From assembly GCA_003574885.1 (NCBI GenBank), contig PJFC01000001.1, forward strand, positions 124,001 to 188,000: a stretch of 64,000 bases of DNA. The letters are read 5' to 3'. Made by a program: the position numbers and the translations under genes. Under the pieces are notes generated by a model. That model saw nothing but the letters and a program-made list of their open reading frames with translations, was not told where the DNA came from and made no database searches. This DNA comes from Geobacter sp. (GTDB taxonomy: Bacteria > Desulfobacterota > Desulfuromonadia > Geobacterales > Geobacteraceae). Positions 47,839 to 55,802 of this stretch are shown here, piece after piece. The first letter of the stretch is position 1. Each line of letters starts with the position of its first letter.

Positions 47839-47868
47839 ACTATACCCGCAAAAGGTCTGCCCCGTCAA
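47839..47868 (-). promoter_or_regulatory. Sigma70 promoter of the 20-aa peptide gene
   Basis: Minus strand TTGACG, 18 bases, TATAGT, about 45 bases before the ATG. Confidence 0.6.
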
Positions 47869-47980
47869 CCACAATCAGACATAAGGGGTCTTTTTTATTT
47901 TTTGACCCACGAGCGCACGCCTCTTTCCCCCTGACGGTGTATAATAGATGCAGGATAGAGACTTTTACGGGAGGTGCACC

Positions 47981-48388
47981 ATGAAATCATTCATGTCGAA
48001 ATACAGTTCATACTGTTACGCCCTTATGCGGATTGTCGTCGGTTTTCTGTTTCTGTGGCACGGCGCACAGAAACTGTTCGGGTTCCCCAGCCCAATGCCA
48101 CCGGGAGTACCTCTCTTCATTACCTATGTCGGCGGCTCCATCGAGCTGATTGGAGGCATCCTGGTGATGGTCGGCTTGTTCACCCCCTGGGCAGCCTTCA
48201 TAACGAGCGGTGAGATGGCTGTTGCCTACTGGATGGCGCACGGGACAAAGGCGCTGTTGCCGATCCAGAACGGTGGCGAACTCGCCGTGGTCTACTGCTT
48301 TGTGTTCCTGTTCATTGCTGCACAGGGGAGTGGCATCTGGAGCGTCGATTCACTGATGGTTAGCAGCGGCAAATCTCCTGACCGATAG
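47981..48388 (+). CDS. DoxX family membrane protein
   Basis: About 135 residues from the ATG at 47981 (GGGAGGTGC upstream). Four helices and DoxX signatures YALMRIVVGFLFLWHGAQKLFGF, YVGGSIELIGGILVMVGLFTPWAAFI, GEMAVAYWMAH and NGGELAVVYCFVFLFIAA. DoxX proteins are linked to thiol or quinone redox stress in several bacteria. A TATAAT box is present 36 bases before the start. Confidence 0.9.
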   Translation: MKSFMSKYSSYCYALMRIVVGFLFLWHGAQKLFGFPSPMPPGVPLFITYVGGSIELIGGILVMVGLFTPWAAFITSGEMAVAYWMAHGTKALLPIQNGGELAVVYCFVFLFIAAQGSGIWSVDSLMVSSGKSPDR

Positions 48389-48466
48389 TTGGCGGACAGC
48401 CCTATCGTGGGGATTGGCGGAAGGCCTGCATGGTCTTCTGGAGACAGTCGGGAGCGGAATAGCGTT

Positions 48467-48607
48467 ATGCTTTTGCGGCCCCGGCTTTATTGTGCCAGCA
48501 ACCTCCTTCCATTGCTCGGCCTTCTCGCCTTGATTGCCGGTGCTATCCGGAACCGGTCCGGCTGCTCGGGAGGATGTGCGGCCAATTCAGCTTTTACTGT
48601 GGCTTGA
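48467..48607 (+). CDS. Possible small membrane peptide, 46 aa
   Basis: MLLRPRLYCASNLLPLLGLLALIAG followed by a Cys/Gly-rich end. One hydrophobic helix, weak ribosome binding site. It ends 20 bases before the next start. Could equally be leader sequence. Confidence 0.25.
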   Translation: MLLRPRLYCASNLLPLLGLLALIAGAIRNRSGCSGGCAANSAFTVA

Positions 48608-48627
48608 TCTGTGATAAGAAAAGATGT

Positions 48628-48897
48628 ATGGATCGACTGGCCAGACATATACTCCTCCCCGCTGTTGCTCCGGCGGCGATTATCGGGCTCTACGTCACTC
48701 CCGTCGCACTGATCGGTTGCATGAACCGCGGTCTGCTCGCGCTGGGAATCGTGGTCGTTTCTCTCGTGGCAGGGATCGCCATGGGGGTCGTCGGCATAAA
48801 GACATGCCGACGAGATCCAGCGACACGGTGGTGGTGGATTGCGTCGATATTCATACTCGCTACGCCGGCGTTTCTGGTGCTTGGCCCGCTGGGCTGA
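48628..48897 (+). CDS. Small three-helix membrane protein
   Basis: About 89 residues from the ATG at 48628. Three hydrophobic helices (AVAPAAIIGLYVTPVALIGC, LLALGIVVVSLVAGIAMGVVGI, WWWIASIFILATPAFLVLGPLG). No strong ribosome binding site; an in-frame ATG at 48574 with GGGAGG adjoining is an alternative. Function unknown. Confidence 0.55.
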   Translation: MDRLARHILLPAVAPAAIIGLYVTPVALIGCMNRGLLALGIVVVSLVAGIAMGVVGIKTCRRDPATRWWWIASIFILATPAFLVLGPLG

Positions 48898-49041
48898 CCC
48901 CTGACAGGGTGATCGTCCGCAGAGCATTCGCTACGAAGTTTTCCTCCAGTACCCACGAAATTCCCTGCTGTCAACCTTTAATCTCTTGTGCTATGATTTC
49001 CACCCCGCACGGGAGACACTTACACAACAAAGGAGTACACA

Positions 49042-49323
49042 ATGGCAAGAGCCACTGCCCGCCACATCCTGGTGAAAAGCGTGGAGGTCTGCGAAGACCT
49101 CAAGAAACAGATTGAAGCCGGTGCCGACTTTGCGACTGTTGCGCGGGAACATTCCCTCTGCCCTTCGGGCAAAAAGGGTGGAGATCTGGGTGCATTCGGC
49201 CCGGGCCAGATGGTCAAGGAATTCGATCAGGCCGTTTTCACCGGCGATGTGGGGAAGGTCCTCGGCCCGATCCAGACCCAGTTCGGCTACCACCTGCTTG
49301 AGGTCACCAGCCGTACCGAATAG
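49042..49323 (+). CDS. ppiC: Parvulin-type peptidyl-prolyl isomerase (PpiC-like)
   Basis: 93 residues forming a single parvulin domain: ATARHILVKS, EAGADFATVAREHSLCPSGKKGGDLGAFGPGQMVKEFDQAVF, and QTQFGYHLLEVTSR. No signal peptide, so cytoplasmic, like E. coli PpiC. AAGGAG precedes the ATG. Followed by a strong bidirectional terminator. Confidence 0.94.
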   Translation: MARATARHILVKSVEVCEDLKKQIEAGADFATVAREHSLCPSGKKGGDLGAFGPGQMVKEFDQAVFTGDVGKVLGPIQTQFGYHLLEVTSRTE

Positions 49324-49348
49324 GCAGCTGTAGTAGTGCAACCACTAC

Positions 49349-49394
49349 AAAAAGGGGCCAGGCTGCCTGTTTTCAAAGCAGCCTGGCCCCTTTT
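49349..49394. terminator. Bidirectional terminator between ppiC and DUF445 gene
   Basis: AAAAGGGGCCAGGCTGC ... GCAGCCTGGCCCCTTTT, a 17-bp perfect stem with an 11-base loop, between convergent genes. Confidence 0.95.
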
Positions 49395-49464
49395 CCCTGG
49401 GTATCAAGACAGGTTATGGCTTATTCGTTTCCCCGCATGCGATGCCTGAAAATGTAGGGTTCAG

Positions 49465-50727
49465 CTACGCAAGCAGCAGCGAAACGGCATGCAGCAGCAG
49501 TCCGATGATGCCACCCACCAGGGTGCCATTCATCCGGATAAACTGCAGGTCGGAACCGATGCCCAATTCGATCTCGGTGGCATAGTCATCGATGTCCCAC
49601 TGTTGCACCGTGCCGGTAATATGCCCGGCAATGGCCGTTCGCAGCGTATCCCCGTAGTTCAGTATCAGCATTTCGAGGTGTTCGTTCAGGGACTCTTTCA
49701 ACCCCCGGTTGTGCGACAGGGTCGTGCCAAGCCCTGCAACTGCTGCTGAAATTTTTTCCTGCACCTTTGACTCGGGCTGGTGCAGGTCGTCGCTCAGCCA
49801 GCTCTTGAGATCGTTGCCGATGTTCTGCGCATAATCGGCTATTGATTGGGTATGCACAACCTCGAGCTTGATCGCCTCAACCTTGGCGCGAAGCTCCGGG
49901 TCGGAGTTCAGCCTGGCAATGAAATTCGTCACGGCAGTGTCAAACTTGACCCTGACCTCATGGGCAGGATCGGCATTAACTTCCTGAATAAATGCGTTTA
50001 CCCTGCTTGCGACCTTTTCACCCGCCCCCTGGGAAAACTGCTCCCGATTGGGAATAAAGACACTCAGGATGGGATATTCCTTCGTGCACATGTTGTCGAT
50101 GGCGGTAGCCAGCCTGGCCTGCGCTTCCGGGGTTGCCAGCCACGCGGCGAAGCGGTTCAGCAGGTCATCGAGAACGATCTGGTGACGATTGTCTTTTCTG
50201 AGGGTATCGAGCATCGCCCCGGCGGACGAAGAGAGATCGAAGCTTTCAATCCGGTTGCTCAGGGCAGCCCTCAACAACTGCTGGACCCGCTCATCATCGA
50301 TAAAATCCAGGGAGTCGGCAAGCAGACGGCTCATTCCCCCGGCCAGACCGGCGGCATTCTCCTTCGACATAAGGTAGGCGGCAAGATGCTCGGCCGGATT
50401 GTACTCTCTCATCCTGGCAATCAAGGTGTCACTGGCGAGAAATTTGTCACGGATAAATTCCGCCAGATTCCCGGCAATTACCTCCTTCTTGTTTCTAATG
50501 ATGGCCGTATGGGGTATGGGCACCCCCAAGGGATGGCGGAACAGCGCCACGACCGCAAACCAGTCCGCCAGCGCGCCGACCATGGCCGCCTCGGCAAAAG
50601 CGGCAAGCCACTCCCAGGCGCCATGCCCCTTCTGGGAGCGGGCAACCACAAACAGTATGGCTGCACCTATCATCAATCCCGTGGCTATTGTCTTGTTTCT
50701 GATCAGCAGTCGTTTTCTGATGTCCAC
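49465..50727 (-). CDS. DUF445 family membrane protein
   Basis: 420 residues from a GTG start (GGAG upstream). N-terminal helix IATGLMIGAAILFVV, the family motif EAAMVGALADWFAVVALFRHPLGVPIPHTAIIRNKK, a long helical central part, and a C-terminal membrane hairpin LVGGIIGLLLHAVSLLLA. DUF445 (YjiN-like) proteins are inner-membrane proteins of unknown function. Confidence 0.92.
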   Translation of the reverse strand: MDIRKRLLIRNKTIATGLMIGAAILFVVARSQKGHGAWEWLAAFAEAAMVGALADWFAVVALFRHPLGVPIPHTAIIRNKKEVIAGNLAEFIRDKFLASDTLIARMREYNPAEHLAAYLMSKENAAGLAGGMSRLLADSLDFIDDERVQQLLRAALSNRIESFDLSSSAGAMLDTLRKDNRHQIVLDDLLNRFAAWLATPEAQARLATAIDNMCTKEYPILSVFIPNREQFSQGAGEKVASRVNAFIQEVNADPAHEVRVKFDTAVTNFIARLNSDPELRAKVEAIKLEVVHTQSIADYAQNIGNDLKSWLSDDLHQPESKVQEKISAAVAGLGTTLSHNRGLKESLNEHLEMLILNYGDTLRTAIAGHITGTVQQWDIDDYATEIELGIGSDLQFIRMNGTLVGGIIGLLLHAVSLLLA

Positions 50728-50773
50728 ACGCTATCTCCGGATTCGATTTTGTGATGCTGCGCCTTGCTAAAAG

Positions 50774-50806
50774 CAAAAACCGCTTCATCAGGCAGAAGCG
50801 GTTTTC
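50774..50806 (-). terminator. Terminator after the HAD gene
   Basis: Minus strand AAAACCGCTTC-TGCCTGAT-GAAGCGGTTTTTGCTTTT, 11-bp stem. It lies about 100 bases past the HAD gene stop. Confidence 0.8.
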
Positions 50807-50907
50807 CCTTACGGTGTCTATTTATGGCATGCCTACGGTGTTTTTGTCAACGACCGGAGCGTAAAGGCAACCGGAATGGCCTTTTTGAAATGACTCAGCA
50901 GGGAACT

Positions 50908-51519
50908 CTAAGCCGTCAGCCCCTCGGCCAACGACTCAAGGTTTGTCACCGCCAGGTCAGCCAGCTCCGGCCAGCGGAAGGCGCCGCTACGATCCACATG
51001 GATGGTGGCGGTGCCGGCGGCGCGCCCCACCTGAAGATCGAACAGATAGTCCCCCACCATGACCGCCTCATCCGGTGCGCTCCCCCAGGCATCGAGCAGT
51101 TTTCCGATCCCCTCCGGGTGGGGTTTCGGCGCGGCCTCGTCCCGGCCGAGAACCTCATCCGGGCGAAAGTACTGCGTGAGGCCGATCATGCCCAAGGTAT
51201 GGAGAGCAATCTCACGCGTGTTCCGGGTGAGGATGCCGACCTGGGCGCCGCGCCGATGCAGCCGGTCAAGCAGTCGTCCGGCGCCGGGTGCGGCGGCGGT
51301 CCTGGCGGCCAGCTCATACTCGATCTCGATCAGGCGGGCATGCTTTTCAGCTGCTTCGGCAGCCGGCAGGGAGTCAAGAAACCGGATAATGTCGGGATCG
51401 GATTCGGCCATGCCGAGTTCTGCGCGGATCGCGGCAAAATCGTGCACCGGCAGGGTCAACGTGCCGTCCAGGTCGAAGATCCAGCAGCGGCGGTCAAGTA
51501 TGTGATGTTGATGGGCCAT
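50908..51519 (-). CDS. HAD-superfamily phosphatase (phosphoglycolate phosphatase-like)
   Basis: About 203 residues from the ATG at 51519; 51546 is an alternative. HAD motifs: I WIFDLDGTLT, II VGILTRNT, III in APKPHPEGIGKLLDAWG and IV AVMVGDYLFDLQVGRAAG. A helical cap between motifs I and II places it in subfamily IA. Substrate unknown; small sugar or phosphoglycolate phosphatase is likely. Confidence 0.88.
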   Translation of the reverse strand: MAHQHHILDRRCWIFDLDGTLTLPVHDFAAIRAELGMAESDPDIIRFLDSLPAAEAAEKHARLIEIEYELAARTAAAPGAGRLLDRLHRRGAQVGILTRNTREIALHTLGMIGLTQYFRPDEVLGRDEAAPKPHPEGIGKLLDAWGSAPDEAVMVGDYLFDLQVGRAAGTATIHVDRSGAFRWPELADLAVTNLESLAEGLTA

Positions 51520-51657
51520 AACAGAAGGATAATCTTTTTTGTCCATTGGGGCAACCGGGATATGCTCCCTCAGCCATCCACGACCGTTGACGGCAACGGA
51601 TTTTCAGGCTAGGATATCGGCCGTTGCATCCAAATTCCATCATAGTAAGGAGCAGAG

Positions 51658-52089
51658 ATGAAGAGACTGATCATTGCAACCGTTGCTACTATTCTCGCAG
51701 TTCCGACGTTTGCTGCGGCTAACGACGCCATCAACAAGGCCGCCAAGGAAAAGGGCGCCGTGAAAACCCCGTCCGGACTGGTCTACCTCTCCATCAAGGA
51801 TGGCAAGGGGAAATCACCGAAAGCAACCGACACCGTTGAAGTCAACTATCGCGGTACCCTGACGGACGGCAAGGAGTTCGACAGCTCCTACAAACGCAAT
51901 CAATCCATCAGTTTCCCCCTCTCCAGGGTAATCCCCTGCTGGACCGAAGGAGTCCAGATGATGAAAGTCGGCGGCAAGGCCAAACTGGTCTGCCCGCCCG
52001 AACTTGCCTACGGTGCCCGGGGAGCAGGGAGTGCTGTCCCCCCCAATGCAACCCTCATTTTCGAAGTTGAACTGCTCAATATAAAATAG
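51658..52089 (+). CDS. Secreted FKBP-type peptidyl-prolyl isomerase
   Basis: 143 residues. Signal peptide MKRLIIATVATILAVPTFAAA, then an FKBP domain with KTPSGLVYLSIKDGKGKSP, VEVNYRGTLTDGKEFDSSYKRNQSISFPLSRVIPCWTEGVQMMKVGGKAKLVCPPELAYG and NATLIFEVELLNIK. Periplasmic folding helper related to FkpA/Mip without the dimerisation domain. AAGGAG precedes the ATG; terminator follows. Confidence 0.93.
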   Translation: MKRLIIATVATILAVPTFAAANDAINKAAKEKGAVKTPSGLVYLSIKDGKGKSPKATDTVEVNYRGTLTDGKEFDSSYKRNQSISFPLSRVIPCWTEGVQMMKVGGKAKLVCPPELAYGARGAGSAVPPNATLIFEVELLNIK

Positions 52090-52127
52090 GCTCCGGGCAG
52101 CACTTCCGGAACCCCTGAAACAGCAAG

Positions 52128-52167
52128 CGCCGTGAAACCTATCAGACAAGGTTTCACGGCGTTTTTT
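52128..52167 (+). terminator. Terminator after secreted FKBP gene
   Basis: GCCGTGAAACC-TATCAGACAA-GGTTTCACGGC followed by GTTTTTT; 11-bp perfect stem. Confidence 0.9.
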
Positions 52168-52230
52168 CCACTGCAGCAGATCAATCCCCGCAGCGAACAG
52201 ACAATTACTCTGTAACTCATATTTCTTCGC

Positions 52231-52310
52231 GGCTAATCCCTCTAAATCTCCCCTTATCTGAGGGGAAACTTCAAGGCTTCCCCCCCAGTGTAAGGGGGGA
52301 TAGATTTAGA
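52231..52310. repeat. Imperfect inverted repeat, CTCTAAATC/GATTTAGA type
   Basis: CTCTAAATCTCCCCTTA on the left and TAAGGGGGGATAGATTTAGA on the right enclose a 30-base segment with further GGGG/CCCC pairing. Looks like a dispersed intergenic repeat; it also lies where the convergent exonuclease gene would terminate. Confidence 0.55.
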
Positions 52311-52340
52311 TGATATGTGGCATTCCCCGGGGCCATTGAT

Positions 52341-53795
52341 TCAACAGAGCAGCAGCTGACCGTCGGCATCGGCCTCGTATGCAGTCTCGTCAATGACCCG
52401 AACCGGAGCCGGCCCGGCAGGGGCTGCCGACTTCGGGATGATGCTCTTTTCCAGTTCCTGTACTTCGACTTGTTGTGCCGCTCGAACATTTTCCTCTTCC
52501 GCCCGTATCCCAGCCTCTGCCGCCCGCTTTGCCAGCCTGTCGCAGCGCTCGTTGAACGGATGCCCGTCATGGCCCCGCACCCATTCCCAGGCGACCTGAT
52601 GGTGAGCGGAGAGGGCTGCCAGCTGCTGCCAGAGGTCCTGGTTCTTGAGGGCATCCGGCTCCTCCAGGCGACCGGTCCGCTTCCAGCCCGCCAGCCATTC
52701 GCCCATCCCCCGCACCAGGTACTGTGAATCGCTGAAGACGCGCACCCTTGTCCGTTTCTGCAACGCCTCCAGCCCCCTGATCGCCGCCGTCAGTTCCATC
52801 CGCTGCGAAGTGGCGGCCGGTTCAAACCCGCTCAACTCCTTCTCCGACTCCCCATAGCGCAGGATCACCCCATACCCTCCGGGACCGGCGTCCCTCCCCG
52901 ACCCGTCGCAGTAGATCTCGACCACACCGGGGGGCGGCGGGGTGAAGGCGAGCTCCAGGGCCGCAAATTCAAGCTTCCGCAAAAGTGGCATCAGCTCCGG
53001 GAGGTTCGGCGTCCGGCGCTGCAGCGATGCCATGTCCAGATCCACGGGGACGTCATAGCGAACGGTGGCCAGGGTTTTCGAGAGCCGGGCCTGATCGGCA
53101 TGGGCATGCAGATTTTCCCGGCGCTTCTTGCCATTCACCAGGTTTTTCCACTCAAGCACCCCTTCCAGGGAACCGAACCGCCGGACCAGTTCGGCAGCCG
53201 TCTTTTCGCCGATCCCGGGAACTCCCGGGATATTGTCCGAGACATCGCCGGCCAGCCCCAGCACATCAGGCACCAGCTCCGGCGGGACACCGAAGCGGTC
53301 CAGGACCTCTTGGGGGCCTGATCGCTGCTCCTTCATGGTGTCCAGCAGGCTGATCCCGTCACCGACGATCTGCAGCAGATCCTTGTCGCCGGTAACGACC
53401 GTGACCTCAATACCCTCTGCGGCAGAGCGGCGGGCCAGGGTGGCCAGGACATCGTCGGCCTCGAATCCGGGGACTTCCAGGGCCGGGATATTGAGGGCCT
53501 GCAGGACCTTCCTGATATACGGCAGCTGGGTGACGAGATCATCGGGCATGGCCTCCCGATGGGCCTTGTAGGCGGGATAGAGTTCCCGGCGAAAGGTCTC
53601 TTCACGGGGAGGGTCGAAGACGACGGCGAGGTAATCGGGGCGATTCTCCTGCAGGAGGGTGAGGAGCATCCGGGTGAACCCGAATACGGCATTGGTCGGC
53701 ATGCCACCGGAGGTGGCAACGTCCCTCACGCCATAATAGGCGCGGTAGATATAACTGGAGCCATCCAGTACATAGAGTTTCGGCACTGCGTTCAC
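52341..53795 (-). CDS. Fusion of Pol I-type 5'-3' exonuclease and RNase HI
   Basis: 484 residues from a GTG start (GGGAGAG upstream). Residues 1-~265 are a 5'-3' exonuclease/flap nuclease: LYVLDGSSYIYRAYYG, FDPPREETFRRELYPAYKAHR, PGFEADDVLATLA, VVTGDKDLLQIV and a helix-hairpin-helix GVPGIGEKTAAELV. Residues ~295-435 are RNase HI with all four acidic residues: EIYCDGSG, QRMELTAAI, RVFSDSQYLV, and ERCDRLAKRA. Both activities remove RNA primers or flaps, so the fusion could act in Okazaki fragment processing. The last 50 residues are unassigned. Confidence 0.9.
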   Translation of the reverse strand: MNAVPKLYVLDGSSYIYRAYYGVRDVATSGGMPTNAVFGFTRMLLTLLQENRPDYLAVVFDPPREETFRRELYPAYKAHREAMPDDLVTQLPYIRKVLQALNIPALEVPGFEADDVLATLARRSAAEGIEVTVVTGDKDLLQIVGDGISLLDTMKEQRSGPQEVLDRFGVPPELVPDVLGLAGDVSDNIPGVPGIGEKTAAELVRRFGSLEGVLEWKNLVNGKKRRENLHAHADQARLSKTLATVRYDVPVDLDMASLQRRTPNLPELMPLLRKLEFAALELAFTPPPPGVVEIYCDGSGRDAGPGGYGVILRYGESEKELSGFEPAATSQRMELTAAIRGLEALQKRTRVRVFSDSQYLVRGMGEWLAGWKRTGRLEEPDALKNQDLWQQLAALSAHHQVAWEWVRGHDGHPFNERCDRLAKRAAEAGIRAEEENVRAAQQVEVQELEKSIIPKSAAPAGPAPVRVIDETAYEADADGQLLLC

Positions 53796-53857
53796 ATTCT
53801 CTCCCGATCCGGGTACTGGCCGGTGAATTTACTTTTCACCTGATTCTGGTGCTTATT

Positions 53858-55141
53858 TCAAACCAATAGCCAGCGATAAAGCGGCTCAACACTTATTTTG
53901 ATCCCGTCCAGTTCAAATTCTTCCAAGCTGTCGAGGGTAATGATCAAACCTTTCTGCAATCCGAATTCTCTGCAGCACTCCATAAGACCTTTAATCTCAC
54001 GCTTCCTGGTCTTTTCATCACTCAGCGTTACCGTAACCTGAATAGCTTCCGTCACGTCTGGCCCATGTTTTACGATGAAATCGCATTCGGATTTGTCCTT
54101 GAAAAAGCAGATATCTTTCTCACGGCGTTTCAGTTCCAGGTAAACTGTCTGCTCCAGAGACTTGCCGGTATCGTCGGAAAATTTGTAATCTATCGCATTC
54201 AACAGTCCGTTATCGATGGCATAGATCTTCTTCTCGCCCAACTCCCGGTCCACGAGCGAGTTCGTATGTTTCTTCAGTATCTGCGCCATATAGATGTTCA
54301 CGCAGGCTTCCAGATTGTCGTACAGTTGGGTTTTCCCTATTTTGAACCCGGATGACTTTAATTCGTTATAGATATTATTGACCGAGACCTGCTTTGTCGC
54401 CGATGACATAATTCGTTTCAGGAAGAATTTCAGCGCCGGCAGATTCTTGATTTCATATCGTTCGAGCAAGTCACGATAGATCATGACATTGAAGTATTCC
54501 TGCAGCACCCGGTTGCGCAAAGCATCGTCATACCCGATAACCTCAGGGAAGCCGCCATGCTTCAGGTAGACTCCCAGCTGATGGTTGATCTGTGCAATAG
54601 ACTTCGAACTGTTAACATCCGGCACAATGTCCTTAAAGGACAGATACTCGCTGAACGACAGAGGGAACACCTCATAGCTGATGGTTCTTCCTCGTAGACT
54701 TGTGGCAATCTCGCTGCTCAGAAAGCGCGCGTTTGACCCGGTAATGTAGATATTTTTCGTTCCCTTGTCGTACAGTCGCCGTACGAACTTGTCCCAACCG
54801 TTAATGTTCTGGATTTCATCAAAGAAAAAGTAACATCCCTCCACGTGCGCATCAGGATAAAGCTCCTGGTAAGCCTGCAGCAAGAGATCAAGCTCCTCTG
54901 CTTTCAGATCAAGCCGCTCATCCTCAAAGTTTATATACAGAATCCTGTCCATTGGAACGCCCTGTTTCAGGAGGTCCTCAATGAGATTGAACAGGGACGA
55001 AGTCTTGCCGCTTCGTCTCACACCCACGAGTGTAATAATTTTCCCTGTGGCAGTGGGTACCTGCAGTGTTCGACGTTTAAGCGCCGGCAGTGGTGAAACA
55101 TGAAAATCTCTGATGATCTGTTTTAGCAATTCTTTCTTCAT
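53858..55141 (-). CDS. AAA ATPase of the DUF4143 family
   Basis: 427 residues. P-loop KIITLVGVRRSGKTSSLFN, Walker B GCYFFFDEIQNINGWDKFVRRL, sensor NIYITGSNARFL, then a winged-helix (TKQVSVNNIYNELKSSGFKIGKTQLYDNLE) and a C-terminal DUF4143 nuclease-like region (ECDFIVKHGPDVTEAIQVTV). These ATPases occur in scattered copies and are often mobile; role unknown. Slightly lower GC than neighbours. Confidence 0.92.
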   Translation of the reverse strand: MKKELLKQIIRDFHVSPLPALKRRTLQVPTATGKIITLVGVRRSGKTSSLFNLIEDLLKQGVPMDRILYINFEDERLDLKAEELDLLLQAYQELYPDAHVEGCYFFFDEIQNINGWDKFVRRLYDKGTKNIYITGSNARFLSSEIATSLRGRTISYEVFPLSFSEYLSFKDIVPDVNSSKSIAQINHQLGVYLKHGGFPEVIGYDDALRNRVLQEYFNVMIYRDLLERYEIKNLPALKFFLKRIMSSATKQVSVNNIYNELKSSGFKIGKTQLYDNLEACVNIYMAQILKKHTNSLVDRELGEKKIYAIDNGLLNAIDYKFSDDTGKSLEQTVYLELKRREKDICFFKDKSECDFIVKHGPDVTEAIQVTVTLSDEKTRKREIKGLMECCREFGLQKGLIITLDSLEEFELDGIKISVEPLYRWLLV

Positions 55142-55239
55142 GGCAAGGAAATAATAACAGAAATTTTCCTCAGTTCAAGGAAAATATCCCAGCAAAAAAG
55201 TTCTCATTCCGGAGAGAATCGAAATACGGCGGTGAGAAA

Positions 55240-55268
55240 ACAGCAAAGGCGGCCGATTGGCCGCCTCA
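55240..55268 (-). terminator. Terminator after the small exported protein gene (repeat family copy)
   Basis: Minus strand GGCGGCC-AATC-GGCCGCC followed by TTTGCTGTTTTC. Shares GAAAACAGCAAAGGCGGCC with the copy at 44573. Confidence 0.75.
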
Positions 55269-55295
55269 TGATGTACGCTGTAGCTTTGGGGTGCG

Positions 55296-55709
55296 TTACT
55301 TGCGGAACACGATCCGGGTTACGTCTCCCGCCGCTATGCGATAGGCCCCTGAACCCGTGTCGCCGTAAAAGATGGCGCTCTTGTTCACCTTCAGCTGGAC
55401 GTGCTTCCCCGACATGAGGAGCAGATCGGCGGGTACGTCGCTGCCGCTCACCGCGCCGAAACTCACCTCCTTCAGGTCGCGAAAGAAGAGACTCATCGTC
55501 CCCTCTCCCCGGCGTCCTTCGAAAACGACGTTGCCGTCCATGGAGAACCGGCTGAGTTCGTTGGACACTCCCGCCCGGTCGACGAGCTGTGCCCGTATGT
55601 TTTCATCCGTCTTGGGGACTGTTCCCTCCGGGGTACCCCCGAGGTTTCCCATCCCCGTCAGCAGGGCGGCGGTCAGCAGGATAAGTGTCACTGTCAGCAG
55701 GTTGCGCAT
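55296..55709 (-). CDS. Hypothetical exported protein
   Basis: 137 residues with a signal peptide (MRNLLTVTLILLTAALLTGMG). The mature part is beta-rich (GNVVFEGRRGEGTMSLFFRDLKEVSFG, KHVQLKVNKSAIFYGDTGSGAYRI) and resembles small periplasmic beta domains. GGGGGAAAAC precedes the ATG. No family recognised. Confidence 0.72.
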   Translation of the reverse strand: MRNLLTVTLILLTAALLTGMGNLGGTPEGTVPKTDENIRAQLVDRAGVSNELSRFSMDGNVVFEGRRGEGTMSLFFRDLKEVSFGAVSGSDVPADLLLMSGKHVQLKVNKSAIFYGDTGSGAYRIAAGDVTRIVFRK

Positions 55710-55802
55710 GTTTTCCCCCTTTCCATCGGCATGTGCCTAATAGCATAGCACCGGAAGGGATGATGTAAACCGGTGGCCGACGCAATTCACCGGTACGCGC
55801 CG

